DNA from: Shewanellaceae bacterium
GTDB lineage: Bacteria > Pseudomonadota > Gammaproteobacteria > Enterobacterales > Shewanellaceae
Direction of reading: 5' to 3'
DNA: 7,899 nt
NCBI GenBank assembly: GCA_016779685.1
Contig: JADHND010000071.1
Span: 1 to 7,899 of the forward strand
Both the position numbers and the translations under genes were made by a program. Below the pieces are notes generated by a model. That model ran no database searches and had not been told where the DNA came from. It saw only the letters and a program-made list of their open reading frames with translations. Positions within the stretch are counted from its first letter, which is position 1. Every line of letters starts with the position of its first letter. Shown here one piece after another: positions 1 through 7,665 of the stretch.

Positions 1-477
1 GAACGCAGCCATTTACCACGATATATCTTCGATCAGGTTCAGGAGACCCTCTTAGACATGCCGAAAATGCGGTCTCCTCTTTTCTATCCATTGCTGATTA
101 AGAACGATCAAATCTCGACGCTTCAGGGGAATTATCTACGCTTTAGTGAAAATCTGTTGCTGATGCCAGGTTATGATAAAAACACCGACTTTGTCTTTCA
201 AATCCTGAAAAAACGCAAATCATCTGATGAAATGCTGGTGATGCTCAAAGTTGAGAGTCTCAACACCTATTCAGTCACCACGCTATCCACTGAACCTGAC
301 AATGTCGATTTTATTCTCAACACCCGCAACAAAGTCTATAAAGTCGCCAGCGTGCACAGCAGTCAGCACAGTCTATATGAACACGAGGTTTCATTGCAGG
401 AAAAAAACCTCGATAATATTGAATTTGAAGGTAAAATCCTAACCCTTAACCACCATCGACTCCATACCTGCCAGTAG
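1..477 (+). CDS. Hypothetical protein, 3' part only (5' end outside window)
   Basis: The reading frame is open from base 1 to the TAG at 475-477, giving 158 visible residues. The stretch before the first ATG (base 58) reads like ordinary protein (…RYIFDQVQETLLD), so I treat the gene as entering from the left. An AGGAGA at 41-46 lies 11 bases before ATG 58, so a start there giving 139 residues is the alternative. The product is mixed polar/hydrophobic with no signal peptide, membrane helix or catalytic motif in the visible part, and its C-terminal half is rich in short alternating hydrophobic segments that could be beta strands. I do not recognise a family. Its stop codon is one base from the stop of the convergent outer-membrane protein gene, and no terminator hairpin separates them. 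Confidence 0.6.
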   Translation, partial: ERSHLPRYIFDQVQETLLDMPKMRSPLFYPLLIKNDQISTLQGNYLRFSENLLLMPGYDKNTDFVFQILKKRKSSDEMLVMLKVESLNTYSVTTLSTEPDNVDFILNTRNKVYKVASVHSSQHSLYEHEVSLQEKNLDNIEFEGKILTLNHHRLHTCQ

Positions 478-478
478 C

Positions 479-1090
479 TTAGAATTGAAACCCTACCCCC
501 AAATTAAATGCGCTGCTATTTAAGTGAAACGGATAACCTTCGATGTCTCCTTTCAAACTCGCATCCTGATAGCTTAGACGCAGCTCTGCGTTGTCTGACA
601 TTTGAAACCCGACGCCTATGTCGTAAGCAAAACCATCGACGAAATTAGCAACACGCAGCACATGGTTTAAGCGCATCTCAAACTCATAGCTGACAAATTC
701 TGGCGTGACAAAGAAAAACATGGGATACAAACGGGGCTCACTAAATTTCAAATCTAGCCCCAGTTGCAGCATACGATTAACATCCGTCTGGATCATAACC
801 TGACTCCAATACGATACCTGATCCTGAGCAACGGAGGCGCCATAGACCAAGGCAGGTGTCACGGAAAATTCTTCCGAGACATGCCATTCGTAACCAATGC
901 TTAAACTGAGTATGGTACCTTGATAAGGCACCTGATCCAGAAAATCAATATCTTCCGATGTAATATCAATTAGTTTGATTTCTGGACCAATAACGATACC
1001 ATCTTTCGTGTTAAAGCCTTTAGCATAGCCTACACGGGCACCAAATACCCCAAACAAGCATGCTAACCCTAGAATCAATTGATGTTTCAT
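479..1090 (-). CDS. Outer-membrane beta-barrel protein (small porin/OmpA-barrel-like)
   Basis: This 203-residue protein starts with a classical Sec signal peptide: MKHQ, a hydrophobic core (LILGLACLFGVFG), and a likely cut after VGYA near residue 23. The mature part alternates polar and hydrophobic residues in about eight amphipathic strands, for example near residues 60-90, 108-140 and 150-172. It ends in GVGFQF, and a terminal phenylalanine is the usual C-terminal signal for outer-membrane insertion by the BAM complex. About 180 mature residues fits an eight-stranded barrel. There is no OmpA peptidoglycan-binding domain. Substrate or function cannot be told from sequence; it could be a small porin, an adhesin or a structural barrel. 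The ribosome-binding site is weak (GCAAGACA before ATG), but the start is fixed by the signal peptide. A perfect -10 hexamer lies about 40 bases upstream. Confidence 0.85.
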   Translation of the reverse strand: MKHQLILGLACLFGVFGARVGYAKGFNTKDGIVIGPEIKLIDITSEDIDFLDQVPYQGTILSLSIGYEWHVSEEFSVTPALVYGASVAQDQVSYWSQVMIQTDVNRMLQLGLDLKFSEPRLYPMFFFVTPEFVSYEFEMRLNHVLRVANFVDGFAYDIGVGFQMSDNAELRLSYQDASLKGDIEGYPFHLNSSAFNLGVGFQF

Positions 1091-1127
1091 TGTCTTGCGC
1101 TTATTAAATACCTACATTCTTCCATAA

Positions 1128-1133
1128 ATTATA
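1128..1133 (-). promoter_or_regulatory. Candidate -10 box for the outer-membrane protein gene
   Basis: On the minus strand these bases read TATAAT, a perfect sigma-70 -10 hexamer, which would give a leader of about 30 bases before the ATG at 1090. The -35 position at 17-base spacing (1151-1156) reads AAGCTA and matches poorly, and there is no extended -10 TG, so the promoter may need an activator or be weak. Confidence 0.4.
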
Positions 1134-1170
1134 AGACACTTCTGGTGTTTTAGCTTTTAAAATGCCAGTT

Positions 1171-1242
1171 CATGTCATACCTAGATTGGCAGACATCACC
1201 CAATCCATGCTTCATCTTAACTGAATAGCTGCCAATGACATG
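1171..1242. repeat. Two-part inverted repeat in the gap before kdsB
   Basis: ATTGGCAG (1185-1192) is the exact reverse complement of CTGCCAAT (1229-1236). Just outside it, CATGTC (1171-1176) pairs with GACATG (1237-1242). This gives a 14-pair stem with an eight-base bulge on the left arm and a 36-base loop. No T-run follows, so it is not an ordinary terminator. It could be a structured leader element or the scar of an old palindrome. Confidence 0.35.
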
Positions 1243-1318
1243 ACCTAACAACCATAGATCACCCAACGCTACACGACGACCTTACCGGATCTGAGCGTCA
1301 AATGGACCGCGAATCCAA

Positions 1319-1340
1319 TTCAAATTTGCGCAAACTTGAA
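1319..1340. promoter_or_regulatory. 22-base near-perfect dyad, operator-like, upstream of kdsB
   Basis: The left half TTCAAATTTGC and right half GCAAACTTGAA form an inverted repeat matching at 20 of 22 positions; only the pair 1324/1335 fails. The core TTTGCGCAAA (1325-1334) is a perfect palindrome. With no loop it is a poor RNA hairpin but has the size and symmetry of a dimeric repressor site. It sits 115 bases before kdsB. I could not place a convincing -35/-10 pair on it. The rest of the gap 1091-1454 shows no gene; it holds a ten-base direct repeat (TAGCTTTTAA at 1151 and 1350). Confidence 0.45.
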
Positions 1341-1454
1341 GTATATGTTAGCTTTTAAGAGGAGCTTTTGTTAGACAACCTAGCCTAATGGCTGCAAAAT
1401 AGTCTGACAATCGCCGCGGTACCAGCATCATATAAAGCAACAAAGGTAATCGTC

Positions 1455-2230
1455 ATGTCTCAATCCAACGCCATAAAAATCGTGATTCCAGCACGTCTTC
1501 ATTCTACTCGTTTACCAGAAAAGCCCCTGTTATTGCTCGCTGGCAAACCCCTTATCTGGCACACTTATCAGTGTGCGCTAGCGGCTGACATTGACCCAAA
1601 CGACATCGTCATCGCTTCAGAAGACGCTGCAGTCGTAGAAACCGCACAGGCATTTGGCGCGCAAGCCATGCTGACTGCTGATACCCATGCGACGGGCAGT
1701 GCCCGCTGTTTAGAGGTCGCGCAACAACTTGATTGGTCAGCTGACACCATCGTGGTTAACCTCCAAGGCGATGAACCCTTTTTGCCCGCTGGGGAACTGC
1801 GTCAAGTGATCAATGCACTCATCGAACATCCAGAGGCGGCTATGGCCACGTTAGCGGCGCCCTTACAAGCCCATGCAGCCAGCAACCCGCATTGTGTTAA
1901 AGTGGTGCTCAACGCTAAACAATACGCCATGTACTTTTCCCGCGCCGCCGTTCCGTACCATCGACAGGACAATCTCGTTGAGCCGTTACCTACAACGGAT
2001 CCGGTCTACCTTCAGCACATCGGCTTATACGCTTATCGCCATCATGCGCTGGCACAATTGCAACGAGCGCCTGCGACGGTCATCGAAACAATGGAGCAAT
2101 TAGAGCAACTACGTGCCTTGTATTACCAAATGCCGATCTTTGTGGCTAAGACCACGCAGATACCGCATGGCAGCATCGACACCCCATACGATTTAGACTT
2201 GGCTAGAAAAACGCTCGCCACCACCGCGAT

Positions 2231-2234
<4 letters not shown>
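1455..2234 (+). CDS. kdsB: 3-deoxy-manno-octulosonate cytidylyltransferase (CMP-Kdo synthetase)
   Basis: KdsB is a cytosolic enzyme that activates Kdo with CTP to give CMP-Kdo, the donor for the inner core of lipopolysaccharide. The 259-residue length fits the family (about 250). Diagnostic motifs are present: the nucleotide loop IPARLHSTRLPEKPL (residues 11-25), VNLQGDEP with its metal-binding Asp106 (101-108), the NPHCVKVVL…YAMYFSRAAVPY block, HIGLYAYR, and a closing SIDTPYDLD that supplies the second metal Asp. The family's usual GT(D/E)R motif reads GSAR near 81-84, a mild departure. The start is supported by AAAGGT at 1442-1447, seven bases before ATG. The usual neighbours (lpxK, msbA) are absent, and the gene appears to be a single unit. 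Its TAA overlaps the stop of the convergent sulfatase gene. Base composition is somewhat richer in G+C than the flanking gaps, as expected of a conserved core gene. Confidence 0.96.
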
Positions 2235-4057
<1,823 letters not shown>

Positions 4058-4093
4058 ATCAAGCCTGGCACAAGAGTATTAAAATTTGATACC

Positions 4094-4099
4094 AGTATA
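4094..4099 (-). promoter_or_regulatory. Candidate -10 box for the sulfatase-family gene
   Basis: The minus strand reads TATACT, five of six matches to the -10 consensus, about 37 bases before the ATG at 4057, which would give a leader of roughly 30 bases containing the CCAGG ribosome-binding site. The -35 region at 17-base spacing is poor. The surrounding DNA is A+T-rich, so chance is possible. Confidence 0.35.
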
Positions 4100-4487
4100 G
4101 CTCATTTTTAGGCTTTTATATCCACTTCCATTGAGTGCACTCGTTCTGATGCAGCCCGGTTTTTTTATTAAAGCAATATAACAATCATGTTGGCTTTTGG
4201 TGTTGTATACGCAAGGCTGTTGCAGGGGCGATACCTATGTGCCGATGGTAAAGCACCCAGACTGCCACACATTTTATCCTGCATGAATCGTCTGAATTCA
4301 CCAATGCTTTGTTGCAAATTTGCGGGGTTGTCCCTAACATGTTTTACCAACGTACCACCGTAAAATCGCATTCAAGTTTAACGTTCACTGGTACAAGGTA
4401 TTTTATAAACTTGTTTTTTGCGATGATTTTCAGTAGGCTGCCAATGCCATCAAAGATGTTGGCTATGTATACTATCAAGAGCGTTTT
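4100..4487. other. Gap with coding-like fragments, possible gene remnant
   Basis: No gene here is convincing, but the sequence does not look like plain spacer. On the plus strand a 58-codon frame (4187-4363) opens with a hydrophobic run and ends at TAA with no ribosome-binding site. A second frame reads …ESSEFTNALLQICGVVPN near 4277-4330. A third runs from about 4337 to a TAG at 4434-4436 and continues directly into the membrane-protein frame (…AANAIKDVGYVYYQERF before Met 4488). On the minus strand 4168-4371 is open for 67 codons without a ribosome-binding site. Protein-like pieces in shifting frames suggest a decayed gene; I cannot name a parent family. Confidence 0.25.
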
Positions 4488-4862
4488 ATGTCTAAACAAC
4501 CCTATGTTTATTGGAGGGCTGTCATCACAGCTTGGTTATGCTGGCAAATACGTCTAGCGGGCGTGTTGTCGTTTTTTTTCAGTTGCTTTGTCGGGTTTCA
4601 GTACCACTTATACGATGATTATGTGATGGAAGTACGGCAGCAGCGGTCTGTACCGGCTCAGGCTGGCATGCAATATATGGACTACTGTGATGGACGCCCG
4701 ACCGCACAGCTCACAAGTATCGACCACCCTGGCTGTGTTGCCGATTTTCCGATGGATTTTCAGATCAAGGCGGTCGCTGCATTGCTGGTCGTACTGTTCA
4801 GCCTACTTTCGATCAGCACACTCGGTGTCTATCTCTGGCGCTACCGACGTTCAGGGTCGTGA
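4488..4862 (+). CDS. Small membrane protein with two transmembrane helices, unknown function
   Basis: The protein has 124 residues. A short N-terminus leads into a hydrophobic helix at about 22-42. A polar loop of about 50 residues follows, then a second helix at about 93-117 and a basic tail (RYRRSGS). By the positive-inside rule both ends face the cytoplasm and the loop lies in the periplasm. The loop holds Cys67 and Cys83, which could pair as a disulfide. Two further cysteines (18 and 33) lie in or near helix 1. The start is supported by AAGAG at 4477-4481, six bases before ATG. The frame remains open upstream to 4437 with no alternative start codon, and the residues there look coding, so the gene may be the surviving 3' part of something longer. 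I recognise no family. It converges on the LuxR-type gene that follows; the 63-base gap has only a seven-base inverted repeat and no T-run. Confidence 0.6.
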   Translation: MSKQPYVYWRAVITAWLCWQIRLAGVLSFFFSCFVGFQYHLYDDYVMEVRQQRSVPAQAGMQYMDYCDGRPTAQLTSIDHPGCVADFPMDFQIKAVAALLVVLFSLLSISTLGVYLWRYRRSGS

Positions 4863-4925
4863 CCTTAGCACGCTATGATCACGGTTAACCTTCTTTCCTG
4901 TACACCTTGGCGCAATGATGTTGTT

Positions 4926-5687
4926 TCAAGGTGATATCAGTTGCGTCAAATAGCGCTGGTAAAGCCATGTTGGAATATATGGATAATGATGTTTGTCAGC
5001 AATACTCACAAACAGTTGACGGACATCCGTTAAGCAAAGCTGCAATTTCTGGGCGATTTCATCGTCGGCATAGCCCTGTAATCGAAGTTTGATGATCTTT
5101 TCTTCTATGGTGTTTAAAGGGATGGGATCCGCTTCTTCAATTTGACTCAAGTCAAAAAAAGGCGTTATCGGCGGTACTGGTGGCTGCGGTGCAACCACGA
5201 GCTGCTGCAACGGCAGACTGGGTAGCGGATAGGATGACTGCAAGCGGCGGCATTCATCTTTCATGACACCAATGGCATCAAACAAAGAATTTGTTTCATA
5301 CAAAGACAGTGGCTGTTCGTGCCCTACTTCCAACAGATGAAAACCATGTTGACCTTCCAGACAGAGATCCGTTTTTAAAAAATGAGGTTCTAAATGCTGT
5401 TGCTGGCGATATTGTTGATACGCCTCATACCAGTCCGTTTCATCTACCCATAGATGAATCAACGGCTGCAAGCGCGAGGATAAGTCATCCAACCAACCTA
5501 GTTCAACAGCATACTGTAACCAATCAGCCTCGGTGCCTGTAAAAACCACGGTTTGGTGGTGCCAATCTGCATAATAATAATTTAAATGACTGACGTTGAG
5601 GTGTGAAAATTCAGCTAAAATAGGCTGAAGTATAGCTGCATGCTGTTGTAAAGCTGGCAATAGCTCGCGTTGTAACCTAATATTCAT
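4926..5687 (-). CDS. LuxR-type transcriptional regulator (orphan, divergent sensor domain)
   Basis: The C-terminal part (about residues 190-234 of 253) matches the GerE/LuxR helix-turn-helix: LNTIEEKIIKLRLQGYADDE keeps the conserved Leu, Glu, Gly and DEIAQKL pattern, followed by a weaker recognition helix ending in a KHH variant of the usual KLG. The N-terminal 150 residues form a Trp/Tyr-rich domain whose KTD…GFHLLEVGH segment matches the position and pattern of KTDRGFEMFCAVGH in the neighbouring regulator. A proline-rich linker (PLPSLPLQQL…PQPPVPP) joins the halves. It is expected to be a cytoplasmic DNA-binding protein responding to an unknown ligand; no LuxI synthase is nearby. I chose ATG 5687 because TTAGGA lies eight bases upstream. 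An in-frame ATG at 5711 would add eight residues but has no ribosome-binding site. Three TTGAGT motifs sit at and above the start. Confidence 0.8.
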   Translation of the reverse strand: MNIRLQRELLPALQQHAAILQPILAEFSHLNVSHLNYYYADWHHQTVVFTGTEADWLQYAVELGWLDDLSSRLQPLIHLWVDETDWYEAYQQYRQQQHLEPHFLKTDLCLEGQHGFHLLEVGHEQPLSLYETNSLFDAIGVMKDECRRLQSSYPLPSLPLQQLVVAPQPPVPPITPFFDLSQIEEADPIPLNTIEEKIIKLRLQGYADDEIAQKLQLCLTDVRQLFVSIADKHHYPYIPTWLYQRYLTQLISP

Positions 5688-5699
5688 CCATTTTTTCCT

Positions 5700-5748
5700 A
5701 ATTGAGTCCATACTGTCAAATTGAGTCTACTTCTGTTAAACCACTCAA
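5700..5748. promoter_or_regulatory. Three TTGAGT motifs in front of the first LuxR-type gene
   Basis: AATTGAGTC occurs twice as a direct repeat (5700-5708 and 5719-5727, 19 bases apart), and the inverse ACTCAA follows at 5743-5748. The near two-turn spacing places the copies on one face of the helix, and they lie between the likely start codon (5687) and any promoter, so they could be an autoregulatory site. With six-base cores, chance remains possible. Confidence 0.3.
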
Positions 5749-6191
5749 ATCGAATTTTTTATGTTGATGATGCTGTTATGAAAATACATTTTAAATACGG
5801 TTTTAATCATCACTTTGTTTATTTATCTTGTCATATTTTTTAACGAAACTCATTCATCAAACACACGATATCGATAAGCGATCCAAAGGTTGGCCGGTGC
5901 ACATTGATATATACATGCTGCTTTTTAAGGCCTGTTTTTATTTTTTAAGCTAACTTATCATGAACCAAAAATTCACTTTACTGTTATCAACCCAAGCAAG
6001 TGAGTGATCATCAACGCCCACCATGCACCGTGGTGCTTTTAGACAACAAAACAGGTACAGCCAAGCTGAATATCATCCAATCGATGCTGATTAAAATCAA
6101 AGCACGATTGCATCCTGATTGAGGCGGCTGCATCAGCGCTTAGCTTAGTTTTCATGGTTGATACAGTAGCGTCTAGCTTGTACTGCTGTGC
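5749..6191. other. A+T-rich spacer between the two LuxR-type genes with weak small ORFs
   Basis: No gene is certain. The best candidate is on the plus strand. ATG 5960 opens 15 codons (MNQKFTLLLSTQASE) ending at TGA 6005-6007. Overlapping it, GTG 6000 opens 40 codons to TGA 6120-6122 with a plausible composition (…VVLLDNKTGTAKLNIIQS…). The two overlap by eight bases, so a single indel would fuse them into one protein of about 55 residues. Neither has a good ribosome-binding site. GCACCGTGGTGC at 6026-6037 is a short inverted repeat followed by four T. The rest is low-complexity A+T-rich DNA in which I see nothing definite, including no terminator for the upstream minus-strand gene. Confidence 0.25.
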
Positions 6192-6986
6192 TTAATATTG
6201 TTGAATGATCTGCATACAAGCACCTAAGACACCACAAGCATTGAGTTCACTGAACATTTCAGGTAGGGACATGTGGGGGCGACCTAACTTACACTTGATG
6301 TTGTGAATGGCCTTGCGCACTGCCACTTCAGTGACCTGATATTTAGCAGCAATTTCTCGATAGGGGCGTTGCAACATCAACAGCTGGATATATTCCTGCT
6401 CTTTGCCCGTTAAAACCAACGCACCAAACTTAGCCTTCTGCAATAAAAAAGGTTCTGAGGCATCAAGTTCATCAAAATTGATATGTTTTTCGGCAAGTGA
6501 GGGTTGGTTTTCGATGGCCAGCAAAACTTTAGGCTTGCTCTTCTTAATTTGAGCGCCTTCATAAGAAAAAACATGCATCCAATGCTTCAGGGCATTGATT
6601 TGATGTGGCTGAAGCGCACGATGGCCAACGGCACAGAACATTTCAAATCCCCGATCGGTTTTAATCGTCCAATCGATACCATACATCCGTGACGCAGGGT
6701 TGTAGGCATCTGATCGCAAATGGGATTTAACCACTTGAAATACCGTTTCTTCTGGGCTCCAGAAACGTAAACCGCGTACAATGCGAGATGCGAGGTTGTG
6801 ATGTAATTTTTTGCTAATAAAATCGCAATATTGATCATACCCAGACGTCATTGGCAAATAAACATTGTCTTTTAGATCCAAAAAATTACAACCAAACTCC
6901 ACAATTCCGAGATCACTTAAATGAGTCTGTATCCAAGCTTCCGTGGCCTGACACAAATTTTTCATGTTTTTATGGTGAATATTCAT
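6192..6986 (-). CDS. LuxR-type transcriptional regulator (orphan)
   Basis: The protein has 264 residues. Residues 190-235 are a good GerE/LuxR helix-turn-helix: LTGKEQEYIQLLMLQRPYRE, then IAAKYQVTEVAVRKAIHNI and KCKLG, keeping the LT..E start, the EIA turn and the NI..KLG end typical of the family. The N-terminal 180 residues form a Trp/Phe/His-rich sensor-like domain (…RMYGIDWTIKTDRGFEMFCAVGH…) in the place of an autoinducer domain, but the canonical acyl-homoserine-lactone pocket pattern is not evident. The length equals that of other solo LuxR proteins. AAGGAA lies about seven bases before the ATG and fixes the start. The gene lies in the same orientation as the other LuxR-type gene, about 500 bases upstream of it, too far for a tight operon. 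A 23-base dyad sits just upstream (7009-7031). Ligand and targets are unknown. Confidence 0.88.
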   Translation of the reverse strand: MNIHHKNMKNLCQATEAWIQTHLSDLGIVEFGCNFLDLKDNVYLPMTSGYDQYCDFISKKLHHNLASRIVRGLRFWSPEETVFQVVKSHLRSDAYNPASRMYGIDWTIKTDRGFEMFCAVGHRALQPHQINALKHWMHVFSYEGAQIKKSKPKVLLAIENQPSLAEKHINFDELDASEPFLLQKAKFGALVLTGKEQEYIQLLMLQRPYREIAAKYQVTEVAVRKAIHNIKCKLGRPHMSLPEMFSELNACGVLGACMQIIQQY

Positions 6987-7008
6987 CTAGGTTCCTTGTC
7001 ATATTAGA

Positions 7009-7031
7009 CGTCATCGCAATTAAAAATGACG
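7009..7031. promoter_or_regulatory. 23-base dyad upstream of the second LuxR-type gene
   Basis: CGTCAT (7009-7014) and ATGACG (7026-7031) are exact inverse arms around an A+T-rich 11-base centre, 22 to 45 bases before the start codon at 6986. Size and position suit a dimeric regulator, possibly the gene's own product, acting on its promoter. It is not a match to the textbook lux box. Confidence 0.35.
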
Positions 7032-7139
7032 ATATCCTACACAGCTGCATTGATTCAAGCAGGAGCATTTATATTGAAGTCAGCTTGCAGTGTCGTTGTT
7101 GAGCTTACAATTGATAACCTGTCCACTCAGGTGAATTCT

Positions 7140-7217
7140 ATGTTGCCTCGTTCAAGCTATCGCTCAAATAACACCATCCATAGCTTGGCTTATAAAAGAG
7201 AAAATAACGACGGATAA
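7140..7217 (+). CDS. Candidate 25-residue small protein gene with its own terminator
   Basis: ATG 7140 opens 25 codons (MLPRSSYRS…YKRENNDG) ending at TAA 7215-7217. AGGTG at 7129-7133 lies six bases before the ATG. TACAAT at 7106-7111 is a good -10 hexamer that would give a leader of about 22 bases, though the -35 is poor. A T-tailed hairpin begins inside the last codons. The same frame is open further upstream to an ATG at 7026, but that start has no ribosome-binding site and overlaps the dyad of the LuxR-type gene. The peptide is basic and polar with no signal or membrane helix. The ordered -10, ribosome-binding site, ORF and terminator favour a real transcript, which might equally be a small RNA. 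Confidence 0.3.
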   Translation: MLPRSSYRSNNTIHSLAYKRENNDG

Positions 7218-7247
7218 GAGCCTTGAATAGCATTCCAGTCGTTTTTT
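7206..7247 (+). terminator. Probable Rho-independent terminator
   Basis: AACGAC (7206-7211) pairs with GTCGTT (7238-7243) and GGA (7212-7214) with TCC (7234-7236) across a one-base bulge. This makes a nine-pair stem with a 19-base loop, followed on the plus strand by a run of six T (7242-7247). The stem is only moderately G+C-rich and the loop is long, so it would be of middling strength. On the minus strand a shorter T-run follows, so it may act both ways. Confidence 0.45.
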
Positions 7248-7383
7248 AAATTTATAATGGAACTGAACAGCGACGCTTATATAATTTACAATTTTAATTT
7301 TTATGATCAACTTGTTTTATTTATTTTTTCATAATTATTAACAAATAGCCACTGAAAAAAATTAAATATGAATTCTGCAATTT
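7248..7383. other. Very A+T-rich spacer with two perfect -10-like hexamers
   Basis: No gene is visible. TATAAT occurs on the plus strand at 7253-7258 and 7280-7285, but neither has a recognisable -35 at 16-18 bases, and in DNA this rich in A+T such matches arise by chance. The stretch could be curved DNA or an upstream element for the short ORFs that follow. Confidence 0.3.
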
Positions 7384-7413
7384 TTGCATCAACACTTGCA
7401 TCCACAATTGACA
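7384..7413 (+). repeat. Three 12-base-periodic copies of TTGCATC-like repeat ending in TTGACA
   Basis: TTGCATC occurs at 7384 and 7396, and a third, imperfect copy begins at 7408 as TTGACAT, all exactly 12 bases apart. TTGACA is also a perfect -35 hexamer. Direct repeats running into a -35 resemble an activator site. However, no good -10 follows at 16-18 bases (7430-7436 reads AATAGGT), so an activator-dependent promoter is possible but unproven. Confidence 0.35.
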
Positions 7414-7445
7414 TGCAACCGCTTTTTTAAATAGGTGGCGATTTC

Positions 7446-7520
7446 ATGTTTGATGCCCTCATCTCCAATTGTTTAATGTGTTTAGATAAGTTATCGCTCT
7501 ATAGCGTGCCATTTTATTAA
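7446..7520 (+). CDS. Candidate 24-residue hydrophobic peptide ORF
   Basis: ATG 7446 opens 24 codons (MFDALISNCLMCLDK…VPFY) ending at TAA 7518-7520. AGGTGG at 7433-7438 is a strong ribosome-binding site at seven-base spacing, the best in this part of the window. The peptide is hydrophobic with a CLMC pair. If the TTGACA at 7408 drove it, the ribosome-binding site would fall in the -10 region, so transcription would have to start further upstream. It could be a leader peptide, a small membrane peptide or chance. Confidence 0.22.
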   Translation: MFDALISNCLMCLDKLSLYSVPFY

Positions 7521-7528
7521 GGAAGGAT

Positions 7529-7636
7529 TTGATACGTTGCAAAATTTCTAGCGCATCCAAACAACATGTCCAAGCATCCATGCTATTCGTTGAAGATATA
7601 CAATCGACAACCTGGTATATTCGGCGCACCTGTTGA
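7529..7636 (+). CDS. Candidate 35-residue ORF with TTG start, behind the 24-residue ORF
   Basis: AAGGAAGGA at 7519-7527 overlaps the stop of the preceding short ORF, and TTG 7529 then opens 35 codons (…RCKISSASKQHVQASMLFVED…) to TGA 7634-7636. This arrangement would suit translational coupling. The product is basic with a cysteine near each end and has no recognised family. The rare start codon and small size make it uncertain. It could equally be a remnant of a longer gene. Nothing clear lies between it and the stop of the next gene at 7666. Confidence 0.18.
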   Translation: MIRCKISSASKQHVQASMLFVEDIQSTTWYIRRTC

Positions 7637-7665
7637 CAAGAGTGAAAATACGCCCAACCATTGGA

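Noticed and set aside
1356..1388. AAGAGGAGC followed by a TTG-started frame before kdsB
   Set aside because: The frame stops after five codons (…LDNLA), too short to support a gene; kdsB has its own good ribosome-binding site.
1568..2103. Additional frames inside kdsB on both strands
   Set aside because: They are shadows of a clearly identified gene with no independent support.
4187..4330. Faint resemblance of the plus-strand frame to the pore-preceding segment of voltage-gated cation channels
   Set aside because: The likeness covers only about 20 residues and the upstream DNA has no matching membrane helices, so it is probably chance.
4168..4371. 67-codon minus-strand frame
   Set aside because: It has no ribosome-binding site and no recognisable domain, and it overlaps competing plus-strand frames; kept only as part of the possible remnant.
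4468..4473. TATACT as a promoter for the small membrane protein
   Set aside because: It would start the transcript about at the ribosome-binding site, leaving almost no leader, and it has no -35.
4903..4933. CACCTTG/CAAGGTG inverted repeat between convergent genes as a bidirectional terminator
   Set aside because: The stem is only seven pairs with a 17-base loop and no T-run on either strand.
6081..6119. Similarity of IKIKARLHPD in the spacer frame to IKCKLGRPH of the nearby LuxR-type protein
   Set aside because: It is a handful of residues, on the opposite strand, with no further alignment; not enough to call a duplicated fragment.
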